Assembly: GCA_963693085.1 (NCBI GenBank)
Contig: OY856409.1
Coordinates: 1,621,783,211-1,621,847,210 of the forward strand
DNA: 64,000 bases
DNA from: Alisma plantago-aquatica
Lineage: Eukaryota > Streptophyta > Magnoliopsida > Alismatales > Alismataceae
Reading direction: 5' to 3'
The notes beneath the pieces were generated by a model. That model did no database searches, was not told the DNA's origin, and saw nothing but the letters and a program-made list of their open reading frames with translations. Positions 22,055-36,297 of this stretch are shown piece after piece. The position numbers and the translations under genes are program-made. The stretch's first letter is position 1; every line of letters begins with the position of its first letter.

Positions 22055-25000
22055 TAAGTAGTTGGTCACTTGACTATTTCAAGTTATCCTATAGTATTCC
22101 CGATAGGTGATCCTCTAGAGGTTACTGTTAATCCTATTTCTTTATACTGGACAAATGATTAGGGTTTCAATCCCTATCCAAATTGGTCATTAAACCTCCG
22201 CACACCACTTTAGTGGTTGAGACTTAGTGTTTCACAAAGCCTTATCACTACCACTCTCCTTATTGAGGTGTGAATATCTCTACATAGGAGTTGACTTTCC
22301 TAATATTTACTTTTGATCTCATACTTTTTGGGAAACTACTTTGACCACTAACATATGTATTCTTACTTGAATAATCATATCTAGGCATAACCCTAGTTCA
22401 TATGTTCATCCCTTTTATTGTCTTGAAAGTGTTCCCCGACTATATCCACTTCAAGTAGTTAGAATGCATGGATAACAAGCTTTGAACCCCAACATGAGTA
22501 GGAAAGCACCTTTATCATCACCATAGTGTCTTTGGTATACATGGTAATTAAGATGTTGAGGGCTTGTACCACAAAGATCGCATTTCATTGTGGATAAGCT
22601 ATGGCTGTAAACCAACAAGTAACGGGAAAACCATAAATCTATTCATGTGATGTTGGATGATTATATGACTCCCCTATGTGTTGTGATGAGGTGGTGTGAA
22701 TTATGATTAGAGTTATTTGTGAAATGGTGGATTTTGTGCCTTTTTAAGGTTTGTAAAATATTATAGTGTGTAATAATTAACCCTTCCCCCTCCTATGCTT
22801 ATGCATTAGAGACGTAGTCTTATTCCCTTTTAGGTTTTTGAAGAATTATACCCTTTTAGCATAATGAATTAGTAGTACATGTGTTATGTTGTGGAAGGTG
22901 GAAGATTTGGTTCTTGGATTGATTTTGGGGGAAATTATGGATCTTCATCACAAATATTTTATCACTAAATTTATTTCTATTAGCTAAGTTATATGTATGA
23001 AAAAATTAGCTTTCAAATATTTTTGATGGTTTTTGGAACCAAGTCACCACTCGAAGAAACTTTGAGTTTTTGGGAAATCTTTTGTGAGTAACCTCTCAAC
23101 ATGGCATATATAGTCCTACCACCCTAGGCCTAATATGAAGTAGAGTGTAAAAAGAAGAAGATTTGGATATACATGACGTGGTTGATCAACCCATGTTGCC
23201 TCTCTATATGGTTAGTTAGGTTGTAGAATAATTCTTTCATTCAGAGGTGGAGTCTTAGATCTTAGTAGTTTAGGTGAGTAATTCAACTTTAAGGTTGTAC
23301 GAACATGAAAATAATTGCATTGGGTAGCCCTTGGGTAATATCCTCAATTAGATTCACACATATATAATTACTATTTGATTAAGTTAATTAAACTTGGCTA
23401 AGCTACACTATATGCCATCACTTGGATAGATATACATAAGAAACTATGTAAAAGGATTCCAGAGACAAAAAATAACATATTCTTATTGTGGATGTACATA
23501 GTAATAAATAAAATATAGCAATGAAAAATGAAGTAAATAGCATCACTTGGAGAATTCTATCACCATGAATAAATTAGTATGTAAAAAGAAGATGTGTACT
23601 TTGACTTGGGCCAAGCATATTGGTGAGCTAAGCTAGGAATGTATGGATTAAGTGATGCAATACTCTTTACATGGTGGAGCATTGTAAACAAATTTGGATA
23701 TATAACTCAGCCATCCTACTCCTTAGTCTCATCTTATTTATGTTATTATTAAGTACTTCCCTTCATATAAATGAAACTGGAGTAATTGGACCAAAGAAAA
23801 CATCAATTTCAACAAATAATCTTTTAAATAAGGTTAATGATAAATTAATTAACTTATCCATCCATTCAGGGTAAATTTTATCAATATACCAATTATTTAG
23901 TTTATCTGTAACTTGGTAGTCTAGAATATTCATACACTTAGAACATGAGGGAACAAGATAAATACATACCATTGTGACACAAATAAAAAGGGAAATAAAT
24001 ACAATAAATGCATACTTATCACTCTAATCGAAGGGAGTAGAATAAAAACAACAAATCAAAGGTAGAATTATGTTCTCCTTATTCTAATTAGCCTAGACAT
24101 CAATTTTCATGTCAATCCGACTTCATTTAAACATTCAATTTATTAATGGAGTACACATAAAAATTACATTGATAATCTAATTAGAACTATAATGCATCTT
24201 ATTATTTCTCCTCATTTATGTGACACATGCATTACTTCTTCTAACCCTTGATCATATATCTCACATGAAACTATCTTAAACAATTGTCCACCATAACCAG
24301 TGTTGCTACTACTCTCCTCTTCCTCTCCTATTTGTTCCTTCTTTTCGTTCTCTCTTGTTTCTTAAACCTAAGTACCATCACTTATCCCCTCGTTCCCAGT
24401 GCATGGAAGAGAGAAATCATCACCAAGGGTGCAATGACCATCGACCATGATGTTTTCTATTAGTGATATGTAGTCACGATTGATTGAGGCACCATTATCA
24501 ATGCCTCCCCATCTCCACTCCTTCATCTGGTTATGCCAACAGACGTAGAAGCCTCCATCCATGGCTCATCAACAACCATCAACCCTAGACACCTTGCCTT
24601 CCTCTCCCTAACACCCTATAGACATGACATCAAGTAGACATCACTACCTACTATCATGTCGATTGTTAGCTACAACAAATAAGACCAACTCTTCTTCATA
24701 TGCTATCTTCTTCCTCTTCCTTTTAATACACAACCTAGTTTTACACCATTCCCATGATTTGATCTAGTTGTAGCACCATGTGTAAAATTATCTTATTCCT
24801 CTTGATGATCTACAACAACCCTGGAAGTTGGGCATAACTTCTACCAAGCTCAACAACCATTATCGTTTCATTAGGGAACCACACGCCACAAGATCATCTC
24901 CTCATTGCTTGATCTTCCTCAACCCTTTCTACCCTATTTAATTTCTCCCTCGCAACAACAATCCCAACAACATGATCTAATAGAGAAGATTCCTCCACCT

Positions 25001-25320
25001 ATATAAACATTGGCAATGACTCGTCTAGACACCAAATAACAATGAAACTTTCCCCTTTCCTTTCAACTAGGCCCACCCCACCTCTAGATTGGAGTGTGCC
25101 TGCAACACCACTTTTCATCTATGTGCACAATAGCTTGATGGTGGGATATTACCACCTGTAACTAAATAGACTTGATGGTCAACTTGCAGTGTAGTGACAC
25201 CACCACTCTAAAGCTTGCCCTCAAAGTTATCTATCTTGATGACTGCCTTTCATCCCAACGTCGATAACTTTTGGTACATCTCCATGAAGAGCCTGACACC
25301 CCTTAACATGATCACCAACA
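22055..25320 (+). other. Interior of element C, no genes recognised
   Basis: About 3.3 kb of AT-rich DNA. The stretch 24270-25320 is richer in C and has longer partly open runs on both strands (for example 24368-24562 minus), which could be a very decayed coding remnant. I see no retroviral motif in it and cannot assign it. Confidence 0.5.
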
Positions 25321-27653
25321 TGGAGTGTGAGGGTTTATAGTACATTGATCAGTGTCACCTCACTAGTCAAATTCTTCCACCTTTCTAATCCCTCAATGCA
25401 TTAGATGTTTCTATTGTCATCTTTAATCCCAAAGTACACCCCATCACTGATCCTACAAACAATTTGCTAGAACCCTTTTCATCTTCTCATGACCAAGATG
25501 TATCTCACAACTTCATTATCACCTCTTGTGACATTGAAGAGAGAGAGAGAGAGAGACTATGGATTTCATCCTTGGCAAGTCGCTTTTTGAATGAAGGTGT
25601 ATTGAGATAAGGTTTTATGATAGCCTTAGTGCTCAACTGCTTTTTCGGAGGCAAGGGAAGATAGATTGAACTTGTAGATGAAATTTTGAAGCATCTATAC
25701 CAAATCCTAAAGATTCAATGCCAGCATGAGCATCTCCAAATTGGTTCTAGAAACCCCAAGACATGTCCAGATCCATGACATGGTATGATTATTCTTTATA
25801 GTGTTGCAATTTCATTCATTAAAAAACAGTCAATAAGTATACAAATTTATGTACACATCATAATAGATAGCAAGTTATTGGTTATTGAATATTTCCTATG
25901 TGCCAACATTATTAATCTTACGCATTAAAATCCCAAGTGTAAATACATGTAATTTATGATGACAAAATGCATGATAAGAATGTAATATATCCATCTAGAA
26001 ATACCCTACCTTGAAGTCAGGGATATAAAAGAGAGAGATTGTATAAAAGAAAGTACTTTTGTAAACATATGCATACAATTGCATGAGGGTAGGACACATG
26101 TTAGTTTCAATTATAAAGGAATCTACTTCCAAATAATTAGTTGGTACATACTTGTATTCATGTGCTTAATTGAGATCTATGTTCAAGTGTGTGACAAGGA
26201 TATATTGACTTATGTTGAATTGAAACTCTTGATGCACTTGTTAAGGAAACTTTGGTCGTTAATGTATATTTTACCAAATACATTATCACCTTACTGACTA
26301 AGTGAAATAGTATTATGTTAGAGAGAAACAACATTAGGGGATCTAATCTACTTAAACTTGCCATATATATTGATATGTAACATTTAATATGACCTAGTTA
26401 GAGATCTAATGAACTATACCAATAAGAAAATATGTTATTATAAACCTATATGGAAAACCTAATCTTATATAACTAAAATTAAAAAAAAAGTTTGATTTCT
26501 AGACAAATAGAAACATATATTCTTTAAATTTGTAGCTCTATCATAACCAACCCTTGAAGACTATTGAATGGTAAATTCCAAATCCTAGAAATAGGATTAG
26601 TCACAAATATCAGGTATGTGCAATTCCTATTTTATTTTGGACATTTTCATGACTATGATCTGAATTCCTACATTGCTGCATTTACTTGACTTCTATCCCT
26701 TTTTGTAAATACAAAGTTTAACATCCATATTTTCTGATTTGAAATCTTATGAACTCTTGAGGATATGGAATTATTATATTTAAATAGATCCTTTGACCCC
26801 ACTTGCTTTGGTTTAATATATGATGTGAATTATGACTTGAATGTTAGTCAATCCACTCAATTTGTGCATGCTAACTGTTTGACTAGAATATCTAGAATAG
26901 TGGTACTTATGTACATCCATATATATACAAGGTGAGAATATTTTTCCAGATATGTGGGTTTGCACCCTTACTTTTTAGTCCATGATACTAAGGTTCTATG
27001 ACCCTATTTAGGTTACATTCACTCTACGTTGTTTATGCATGAAAAGATATTGTTTATTTATAAAATTGTGTATGTCTTTTGTTGCAACAAAGTTCATTTA
27101 TTTTAATTGATATCATGATTTGACTCTTGTTAAACTTACAATTTTTATATGGACCCTTTTTTGGGAACATCCTTGTAATACTTGTAACCCTATATAATGC
27201 CCAAAGTTTGTTTATATGCAGATACTCAGTGTTTGTTTATACATGCCTCTATTTTTTATTTTCTAGGTGATGTTCCCCCTCCACCCTAGTGTAGGTACAT
27301 TAGAGGACAAGGACCCAAGAAGATCATATTTAGGAATATTAACACGAGGATAGCTTGAATTGTCTAAGTTGCACTCCACAATTGTCCTTACATGTTATTA
27401 GGTGTATACCTTTTATTTTTTTCATGTCACCTTTGATGGTGAAAAACAAGTAAAAATGAATCATTGTGTAATTTTGTAGTAGTTTGGTTTCCACTACTTA
27501 TTCACTATCTTTCTTTGTGATATATATTGTTCCACTCTCGAGAAATAAATAAAATTCCTCCTTCCCTTCATGCCTTACGTATATTTGGGATTGGATGGAC
27601 TTATTCCTCAATTAAGTAGGGAGTGGATCCCCTCTGGGGTCACACTCCTTAAA
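25321..27653 (+). repeat. 3' LTR of element C
   Basis: Begins TGGAGTGTGAGGG and ends near CACTCCTTAAA. It retains sequence lost from the 5' copy. It includes a short GA microsatellite near 25535-25556. Confidence 0.7.
26034..26041 (+). promoter_or_regulatory. TATA box in 3' LTR of element C
   Basis: GATATAAAAGAGAGAG, same position as in the 5' LTR. Confidence 0.6.
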
Positions 27654-29250
27654 TTGATGTTTGGAAATGGGGAGGAGTAATGGGTTTACATTGTGGCTAA
27701 CACAAATCTATCTTGCTTTAACATCATAGGAGTTGAAGAGGATCCTTCCTATCCCTTTTGTCATAGAAGATGTGGGGTTATATCTAGGTTTAATAGGTAG
27801 GGTATTATGAGGTTTTAATAAAGGATAGTCTCGGTCATGGATTTGTATTCCCAAAATCTAGCCTCCTTAAATATGTTTCCTACCGAATTCCCTTGTGTCT
27901 AGCTTTGTAAATGGATTCAACTCTTTCTAAAATGAGGTTCATGAAACTATATTTTATACAGTCTAAGGGGTTTATCTGGGGTTGGGGTTAAAGTGGAGAC
28001 TTTTCCAAGCTAAGAGGTGAGAGGGTGGCGGTAGAGCGTGTGCCAAGTGGGACAATGTACTCTAGAGGATTTTATGTGAGTTACACTAGCATTTCATCAA
28101 ACAACCAAAGTGAGGAAGGTAGATGCATGATTGATGTGCTTCGTACCTTTCTAGGGGCTTCCAAGTGTGTCTAACAAGTGTTCTATTGGCCAACCAAAGC
28201 AGGGAGGATGGGATGCATGCCTAGTGCATGCTCTAGGTTGGTTTAGACACCCATATCATACATTGACTCCCCAAGGGGTTTGATCTTATGAAGTCGGGGG
28301 AGATCTAGGTGCATGACCCACAAGGACTCAATCCTTGCACGAGCTGAGTCAGGTTGTGGTGGCATGTGAGCCTACATATGATCACATTAGGAACATGTTT
28401 GGGATGCACCACACTATTTAAGCTAAACATATAAATGGATAACCAAATCCCTACATTTGGTCCAGATTCAATATCCAAAAGCAACCTAATATCTACCTAA
28501 TTCAGATAGAATTTCAGACATTAGATCTCAAATTGGACTTCATATATTATTTTGTCCAATCTAAATTGTTTGCATATAATAAATAGAAAAACATATTTCT
28601 AAAGTATACCATTCATGTATAAAAATGCAGATACTTTATTTATGTATGTAATATAGTACTAATACTTCAAATACATATAATATAGTATTCACATTAAATG
28701 TATGACCATTTGGTTCATATTGTATATTTGTTTGAATTCAAATATTATCCATTCAATGTGAATTCTTTTGTTATCATTTTACTTTCGATCAGATATGAAA
28801 TCAAACTTTTTTTTTAGATTGGGATATCAGATGTAGCACTATCTTCTCTATATTTTATCTATTTATAGGTCTATTTCAATTTTAAAAATCTCATCTTGGG
28901 TGACGGTGACTAAGTTATGGAATGACTTGGGTTAAAACCTTCATAGAAAGGTCCAAACAAGGTAGTTTGAAGTAGAATTTTGTGTTTGAATTTATGAAAA
29001 TATAATCACAAGTCATGATATATTTTTGATATCTTTGGTTAATTCATTCAAATATTATCAATAATATTGATCATCAAATCATATATAATATTAAACTAGT
29101 TTTGATCAAAATTGAAGAAGTCATTGGATTTGTTGATTTGTCATGCTGATTTATGTTCACATATCCTAGCTCCTCATAGGATATTACAATAACCTAGAAT
29201 TTTTTTATTAGATACTTCCATTCAAGGTTGAACTCTAGTGTGTAGTTAAA
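27654..29250. other. Unassigned spacer, no genes seen
   Basis: About 1.6 kb without usable reading frames, RNA gene or clear repeat. The end of it could be the decayed 3' interior of the element whose LTR begins at 29264. Confidence 0.5.
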
Positions 29251-32200
29251 TTTTGGGGACGATTGTTATGCCCCAGTTCTTTGCTTAGTATATTATGATT
29301 TTTTTTCATATCTGAATTTGATTCAATAGTCATTTTGGTTGATATTTATCATGATTTTACTCATTTGACAACCAGGATGGGAAGAATAAAAAATGGATTT
29401 GACAATATTTGGTCATATTAAAGCTAACCAATGTTTTATTAAAGGGTAAACCTGGAGGGCTCTATGCGAGAACTTTCCTAAAATATTGTATAATAGTTGT
29501 TTTGATGATTTTTTTTACTTTTTAACATTATGGGGATTTTAACATTAATACAATGAGTTAATTTTGAAAGTAGTTGTTTACAAACATGATGTTTTAGCAT
29601 TGAAAAAAAGACTTATAGTCTGACACCTACCACTATGAGTTAATTTCAATCCTTAAGTGTGGAAGTAAAATAACATGAACACATGTGTGCAAACCATGCT
29701 AGCATAGGCAAGTCTCACATCTTTAGGTTTGTATTTTTCACATTGGTTTTTTTTACTAGAAACTAATATAAAAAAGATTCTTCTTGATAAACATATTTCT
29801 GATAGAGTGTGATTTTTATCTAACCACGTATAATTTCTATATATTTTAATGAGCCATGAACTTATTTGATGAATTGCATCTATCATATGTTCAAAGGGTA
29901 TGTTGTACTTGGTAAAGAGCATATTCAGAGCACATCCCTGCAATGTTCAATATCACTTGGTTGCTTATACATCTACAAATGAATATTCAGCCAAAAAAGT
30001 TTCCCATAGGATACAAAATCCTATCAAGTGGAGTACCATAATTCTTATTACTTCATTATCATAACTTTGCAACAATATAAAAGAGAATAAGAGTTTATGT
30101 TAGTTGTATATAAGAGTAACCACAATGATTTTTGTTAATGATTTGAACTCATTTGGAAAGTGGGGAAACTTCTACCCAAGAAAACATGTCACTCTTACTA
30201 GAATGTTCTATTTATCACAAATGCTTCCTTCTTTATTTTTATATTATGTAGGAAATTTTGGTGTGTTATATGTCTTAGACACGTGAATATTTGATCTTAG
30301 GATAAAAAGCTAGACAACATGTGCATATGTGTAGTTGGAATTTACTTTGCATAGTAAATGTCCTTATATATGACACATTTAGATAAGTTTTAGATCTATT
30401 TTCACGTGATTTTGATGATAATATTTCTTTCAGTTTGTTATTCACTAGATATACACTTTTCATAATTACATGTTTATTGTTAATGCATTGTTATGGTCAT
30501 GGTGTCTCTCATTTGATGGTCTATATCATTATCAAAGACATTACTTATGATGTATTCATCAAACATACCAATTGTCCACTTATATCATGACTAATTTTCA
30601 ATACACTATGTCGTTGTCCCATTTAAAGTATGTGAAGTATACAATAGGTTCAATTCATTTGTTGTTACTTATGGAAATGTTTACTTTTAATCATGATTAT
30701 AATTATATTTGTTTCTCAAGTTTTCTTTTTATAGATATTTCTACTCAGTCATCCATGCATGAACGACTTGGTAGTTACTTATGAAAATGTTTACTTTTAA
30801 TCATGATTATAATTATATTTGTTTCTCAAGTTTTCTTTTTATAGATGCATAAGGGGATAATCAATTTTTTACCAATCATGGAGAAAATAAAAAATATTTG
30901 TCATTGGTGATAAATCGTGGATGGATTGCAATAGTTGATCCAAGGTGACTTATTGTACCAATTGAAATGTGTCACAAGACAATTTCTGTGAAGTTTCTTC
31001 CATTTGTTTATTTAATATGATAGTCCTTGAAACAAATGCAAGCAGGTATAAGGGATAACTTGTTATCTCTTTAGTATGATTGCATGGAAATATTGAGAAT
31101 CCCAACATGTGGATTCACTTTTCACTGCACATCTAAATCCATTCATTTACCATAATCCTTACAAATAGCATGAGTCCAATTACTTGTGACACAATTCAAC
31201 CATTCTCATAGTAACATTTTATAGAAATCATTTTTCATTATATACTTCTATTTCATGTTGAAATCAGGGTCAAATTTGACATCATGTTAAAAATTCATGT
31301 CTTTGATATCCAATCCCTATTGTTGTAGAGTAAGAGAATTATTGAAACTATAAAATTAAGCAACATGATTGATCATTCAAACATGTTGATTGTAGTTGGT
31401 TAAATAAGAAAATTCACAATATTAGTTGTTACTGCTCAAAATCAAATATTTTTGTGTGATAAGGTGCCTTCAAATACTCACACTATGACCTTGAGGTAAA
31501 TCATTGTACTTTAATGAAAATATGAAATGATCTTTAACAAAAAGGTACATTTAAGATGTCATTCTTAGATAAATTAGAACCCTTTTTAATTTGTGTGATT
31601 ACTTATAATATCCCACTTATGTAGCAACAAAAAATCCTAATATAATGATAGTTTGAGAATGGGAATCAAGCTAAAGAAAGACTAATGTTGCATGCTTTTG
31701 TAATAGTATGATATACATGTCAAGGAAACATTACCTGGTAAACTAATTTAATTAATATTCTCTAGTAATGGATTGATGGTGTCATAATTGAACTATATTT
31801 CATATATCAATCAAAGATTAGTTTAAAACTAAAATCACTTGTAAATGATATCAAGAATGTAACTATTTGAAGATCAATGAGAATGATGCATAATTCAAAA
31901 GTTGGATAAGGGTTTAGAGCTCGTACAAGAATTTTGGGAGTTTGCATTTAACATTAAAAATGAAAACTAGAAAATCTACTATTAACAAGTTCAGACAATT
32001 ATTTTTGCAGTGATGTAGTTTTGTTTGACAATGACCCAAACATCAACGAGGTAGTTAGAAAATTACTTATAAATTGGATGACTATTGATTCAATTTAAAA
32101 AATGGAATTATTTGTATAAAGATGAAGTAGAAATTTATATTCCCAATCTTGAATCTATTTGACTCCATCACTTCTTACACACTATGTCCCCCACTTTGCA

Positions 32201-32655
32201 CCCACTCCCATGAAGTTAGTCCTATGGATTTGTGGAGGGAATTGTTCTTTTGGGGAGAAATCAACCTAGAATATCATTTAGGGCTGCTTATAGTTGGGAT
32301 AACTATTAAGATATAGTATCCTTCGTTTTTTCACCATTCTCAATGAACTTAAGAGCATTTTTCCACTCTTCTCTTACTTCCTCTTTCAACAAGTTAGAGG
32401 ACCTAAAGATGAAATCAACCATGTTGGTGAATTTGGGATTTATTCTGACCCTATAGGGAGGAATAACTAGATTACAGTGGTTCCTACTATGGATGTGAGT
32501 AGGTGTGCATTGTAGGATAACTGAGCACCAATTAACCATTGTCAACCTAAATAAAGGGAAATCAAGGGAAATTTATGTGAATTTGTTCTTGCCATAATTA
32601 TTTCTAAGTAAAATATTAGTGAATACTTAGAAGTGGGTTTTAGTATTGTTGTCAT
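29250..32655 (+). repeat. Element D: probable gypsy LTR start and body, right end lost
   Basis: ATTTTGGGGACGAT (29250-29263) resembles the motif preceding the LTRs of A and B, and is followed directly by TGTTATGCCCC, a plausible LTR start. If so, this is a plus-oriented 3' LTR interrupted by copia element E at 32656. No partner LTR is in the window and the boundary rests on this junction only. The body is AT-rich with no genes. Confidence 0.42.
30664..30846 (+). repeat. 110-bp spaced direct duplication
   Basis: Seventy-three bases (30664-30736) recur at 30774-30846 with one substitution (G/A at 30674/30784), offset exactly 110. The near identity suggests a recent local duplication, younger than the surrounding decayed sequence. 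Confidence 0.9.
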
Positions 32656-34762
32656 TGTTGGTATGTATGCCCTAAGAGCCAATCATAGGATGATTGGATT
32701 GTGATACATTAAGATTGATTTGATAAATATCAAAGGCAAGCTTCCAATTTATTTTGGTTTATTCAGTTATGAGATAATGATAGAGTAGAATGAATGTTTA
32801 GAGAATGACAGTACTCAATGATGTATGTCTTCAGGTTAAGGACCTGAACAATGAGACCATAGAGATAAGACTTCGTATATTTTGTTGTGTCCCTAGTCAG
32901 ATGTCATTGTGGAAGGTTGATAGAAAATAATGACATAGCAAGACTAGAGTGTGTGTTGGTTTATGACAGAGTCTCATTAGTCATGATATGTGATATCAAA
33001 CCAAGCACATAGAGACATGTTAGAGCACATTGTATCGGACAGACCCACTATGAGAGTGACACATGGAGCCACAACATGGCAGTCAGAGTCATCTCTCACA
33101 GTGATGGCGGTGATTGTGATTCTTAGACCTAAAATCACTGCACTCATTGCATGTTGTTGGGTACACTTTGGCATCATCAAATGTAGTGCTGAAGTATGGA
33201 TTGTTATAAAGGTGATGGTTGGGTGACTTTAACACATAGGGTTTTGACTGTGAGTGATAGATATGGGATTTGTCCCTCCTAAGAGAGTATGATGTCCATG
33301 GATACTTGATAAGTGAGACTGAGAAAGGCATGCATGCACATGCACATGTGAGTCAATATGTGATATTGATGGCACACATATCTCAGATAGTCTTCTTTGG
33401 ATCAAGGAACATGAATGAACGTTGAAAGGATGATAGCCCCATGACTTGAGTTCATTCAAGATATCAAAGGAAAAGGAATTATACATTCACTGGAACACCA
33501 AACACATTCTATAGGATTGAAAGTTGTTCTCCAACTTTACTTTTCACTTGGGTAGCACTGATGTGCGAATAGGCACTGATATTTTCTTATAATATCATAA
33601 GCTAGTTATGGATATTCACTAACAACGTGAAATATGACCTATAGGGTAACACATAAAGATTTACCTAGAAGAGGAGTATATCCATGAATGATGTTTGGAT
33701 TGATTACTAAAGGTGTTTAGGTACTCAATCAAACATTCAATCAATTGAATTGACTCAGAATCATCAAGTTCAAGTGTTGAACTAACTGATTTGAGTGTCA
33801 AATTGATTGAGAACTACATTGACTATGTTCGACATGATCTGGACCACCAACCGATTGGTTCACTGAGTGAACCGATCAGCTCAAGGTGAATGAGATGACT
33901 GATTCACTTAGTGAAGCGATCAGTTCGACTAGACCAAATGAGCAAGGTTGGGTTGTCCTAATTTGTGAGAAAAGTTTTCATTTCACTTGTCCAAATTCGA
34001 TTAGGATAGGAATTGATCTTTGTATTAATTGGAAACGAAATACGAAAGTCAATTGGAGGCGAGTCTGGAATTTGAAATGACCGGTTCAACTGGTGAATCG
34101 ATTGGCTCACACTCCCAATCGACCAGTTTGCCTGTACAGTACAATCAGTTCATGGAAATTCTAGACACTTCTACTCCCACTTTAGTCCCGCATTGCCAGG
34201 GGCTGAGAACCCTGACCCTGACCCCTCCTATATATAGAGGGGTACTAGGTGCTTCTCAGATAGCACAACTAAGAACATCATTTTCTCTACAAAGTTGTCC
34301 ACTCTGGTTGTGGTAACCGACAGAGCCCAAGCAAGTTCTACCCAACTATAGAGGCACAATGAGGGAAAGGCAACTATAGGACAACAATTGGTTGTGGGAG
34401 AGTGTGCCAGTGACTAGTACGTTGATAGAAGGAGACGACTCCTTCTAGTGTCCTGTAGGACAGGATGACTAGAGTTCCCGGTGGTTCGTGTGGACTATCT
34501 ATAGAGGTGGGAGATTTTTGCCACTCAGGAGGATGACGGTCAACCGTAGTCCAGGTCAGGACCATGAGCTACATAGACACTATCAAAGACTAGATGGTTG
34601 AAGACCGCACTAGCTGTGAGGTATTGTCGCTGATCAAGTTTTAGGACTAGGTACACCTCGCTAAAACCATCCTTCCTATATCATATTGATCCGATCTGTG
34701 GTTATGGTTTGTGGTGAGAGAATTTTTTTGTTTTTGTTGCCTTCTTCCTCACCTAAAACCCA
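32656..34762 (+). repeat. 5' LTR of copia element E
   Basis: Starts TGTTGGTATGTATGCCCTAA, typical of plant copia LTRs, and ends AAAACCCA before the primer site. It contains TATATATAG at 34229-34237. Between 33770 and 34140 it has several diverged CCGATTGG/AACCGATC-type phrases. Short open frames here overlap on both strands and are not credible genes. Confidence 0.86.
34229..34237 (+). promoter_or_regulatory. TATA box of copia LTR E
   Basis: CCTCCTATATATAGAGGGG, about 530 bases before the LTR end, in the right place and strand for the element promoter. Confidence 0.72.
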
Positions 34763-34766
34763 ATAG

Positions 34767-34779
34767 TGGTATCAGAGCC
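34767..34779 (+). promoter_or_regulatory. Primer binding site of copia element E
   Basis: TGGTATCAGAGCC, an exact match to the plant initiator-Met primer site, four bases after the LTR end. Confidence 0.93.
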
Positions 34780-36176
34780 ACGTCAACATATTTTGTTTTA
34801 GGATAATCGATATGATCAGTTTTTTGTTTTACCGCCTTTTATTTATTACATACAATGTGAATATTTAACTGGATAAATGTGAATATCCAATTAATACCAC
34901 ATCATCACAAACTAAATATATACATATATGATATGGTATATATATGCAAACAATATGTGTCACTCAAAATGGTTTTGATGGTGTATGCGTAGCGTGGTTA
35001 TGGGCTATAAACCCCTATGTGTGTACTTGGTTTGTTGTAGTTGTTTTCTCACAGTCTGTGCACGATCCCTCTTCTTCTTTTCCAGATGTAACTCAAGATA
35101 ACTCAAGATTCTCTTCTACCTTTGCTCCCACTGAATGTAACTTGGGGTTTCCTAAAGTTTATGTAAAAGTAGGATAGTTTTATTTCCTGTTACGTCAAAG
35201 ACTGGAGGGCGCCCAGATGAGCGACTGGATGTGTGAGATGATCGGCTGGAGGAGTCAACTGATCGTCTAGTTGACCGAGATGACCAGCTGATGGTACAAC
35301 TGGTGGCCTGATGAGGAGCAAGATGACCTGACAAACTGACCTTTTGGAGGATCCAGACGATCGGTTGGAGGAAACCAATCAACCATCTAGGAGGTGAGTC
35401 GATTAGTCATGTGATGAGTTGATCAAACCTGGAATGACCTAAGCACATGATCTTCATCAATAATAGGTTGCATGTGATGTAGACCTGGATGACCATAATT
35501 CCTTATGGCTCAAGGAATTACAATAGGATGGCCATAATCATCGATTTATCGTTATTGCATGTTTTCATTGTGGGATATAGCATGTATATGATAAATACTA
35601 TATATGTGGTGATTGGATATGTATATGCATATATACGCATATCAAAACCCCTCAACTAAATATTAAGTCTTAGATGCTTTCCATAATAGGCACACATAAA
35701 GAACTTGATCTACAAGCGTGGGCTTCCCACGGGTGGTGCACCGTCTATCTCATGGAAGTGTGGTGGTTGTTGTGTGGGGGTGCACTTCTATCGTGTTGGC
35801 TTTTGGGTCAGGTTTAACAAAGTGATCTTAATGGGATTAAGAACTTAGAGGCATGGAGATGTTCATGGCAAAGAGTTACACATGTCATCTATCTAAGAGT
35901 TGCATATGATGCAAGTAGTAAGTGTTACCTACCATAATAATTGATTATGGACACTTGCGTTGGCTGGGTAATAATTCAATTATTTTGGATCTTGTCTCAC
36001 TAGAAGGTTGTATGCTACAATCTTCCAAATTGATGCTGAGCGCTATCTATTTGAACAAAATAGTGGGAGCGATAATTAATTAAAGGCATAATTATATCGT
36101 CAAAATTTTCAAATCAATCAAATTAAGTCAAAAAGAGTTTTGGACTAAAATTGCATATTTCCTTTTTGTAGAACAA
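34780..36176 (+). other. Untranslated leader of copia element E
   Basis: About 1.4 kb between primer site and gag with no long frame. The part 35200-35410 is rich in GATGATCGGCTGGA-like phrases on both strands. Such a long leader is unusual for copia and may include an old insertion. Confidence 0.55.
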
Positions 36177-36297
36177 ATGGATTTCAACAATAATAACTTT
36201 TCATTCCGATCAGTCCTTAAGAAGGACAAACTGAATGGGAATAATTTCCATGACTGGTTTATGACATTGAGAATTGTTCTCACTGAAGAGTGAAAGA
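36177..36297 (+). pseudogene. gag: Copia Gag N-terminus, broken by insertion of element F
   Basis: From ATG at 36177 the frame reads MDFNNNNFSF followed by KLNGNNFHDWFMTLRIVLT, the conserved start of plant Ty1/copia Gag (the UBN2/DUF4219 region with the LNG-NF-DW signature). A TGA at 36291-36293, where relatives usually have Arg, ends the frame after 38 codons. Four bases further on the LTR of element F begins. Only this fragment of the copia coding region is in the window. Gag would form the virus-like particle. The start is well supported because it is the first ATG after the leader and the residues align from the first Met. Confidence 0.85.

Larger units (their letters stand above)
19786..27653 (+). 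mobile_element. Element C: LTR retroelement with non-coding interior
   Basis: Two direct copies of about 2.3 kb (19786-22038 and 25321-27653) flank 3.3 kb. Both copies have a TATA box in plus orientation. The left copy is followed by a primer-site-like TGATATAAGAGCC, two mismatches from the initiator-Met site. Copies are clearly diverged, with a deletion of several tens of bases in the left copy around 20015-20040. No gag or pol motif is visible between them. The superfamily cannot be assigned, and no clear target duplication is seen. Confidence 0.68.
32656..36297 (+). mobile_element. Element E: 5' part of a Ty1/copia retrotransposon
   Basis: A 2.1-kb LTR, an initiator-Met primer site, a leader of about 1.4 kb and the start of gag. 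The rest of the element is missing because element F inserted at 36298; its remainder should lie beyond the right end of the window after F. The left flank is GTCAT (32651-32655). Confidence 0.87.

Noticed and set aside
24368..24562. 64-codon frame starting MDGGFYVCWHNQ
   Set aside because: Short, single copy, no recognisable domain; mentioned only as part of the odd stretch in element C.
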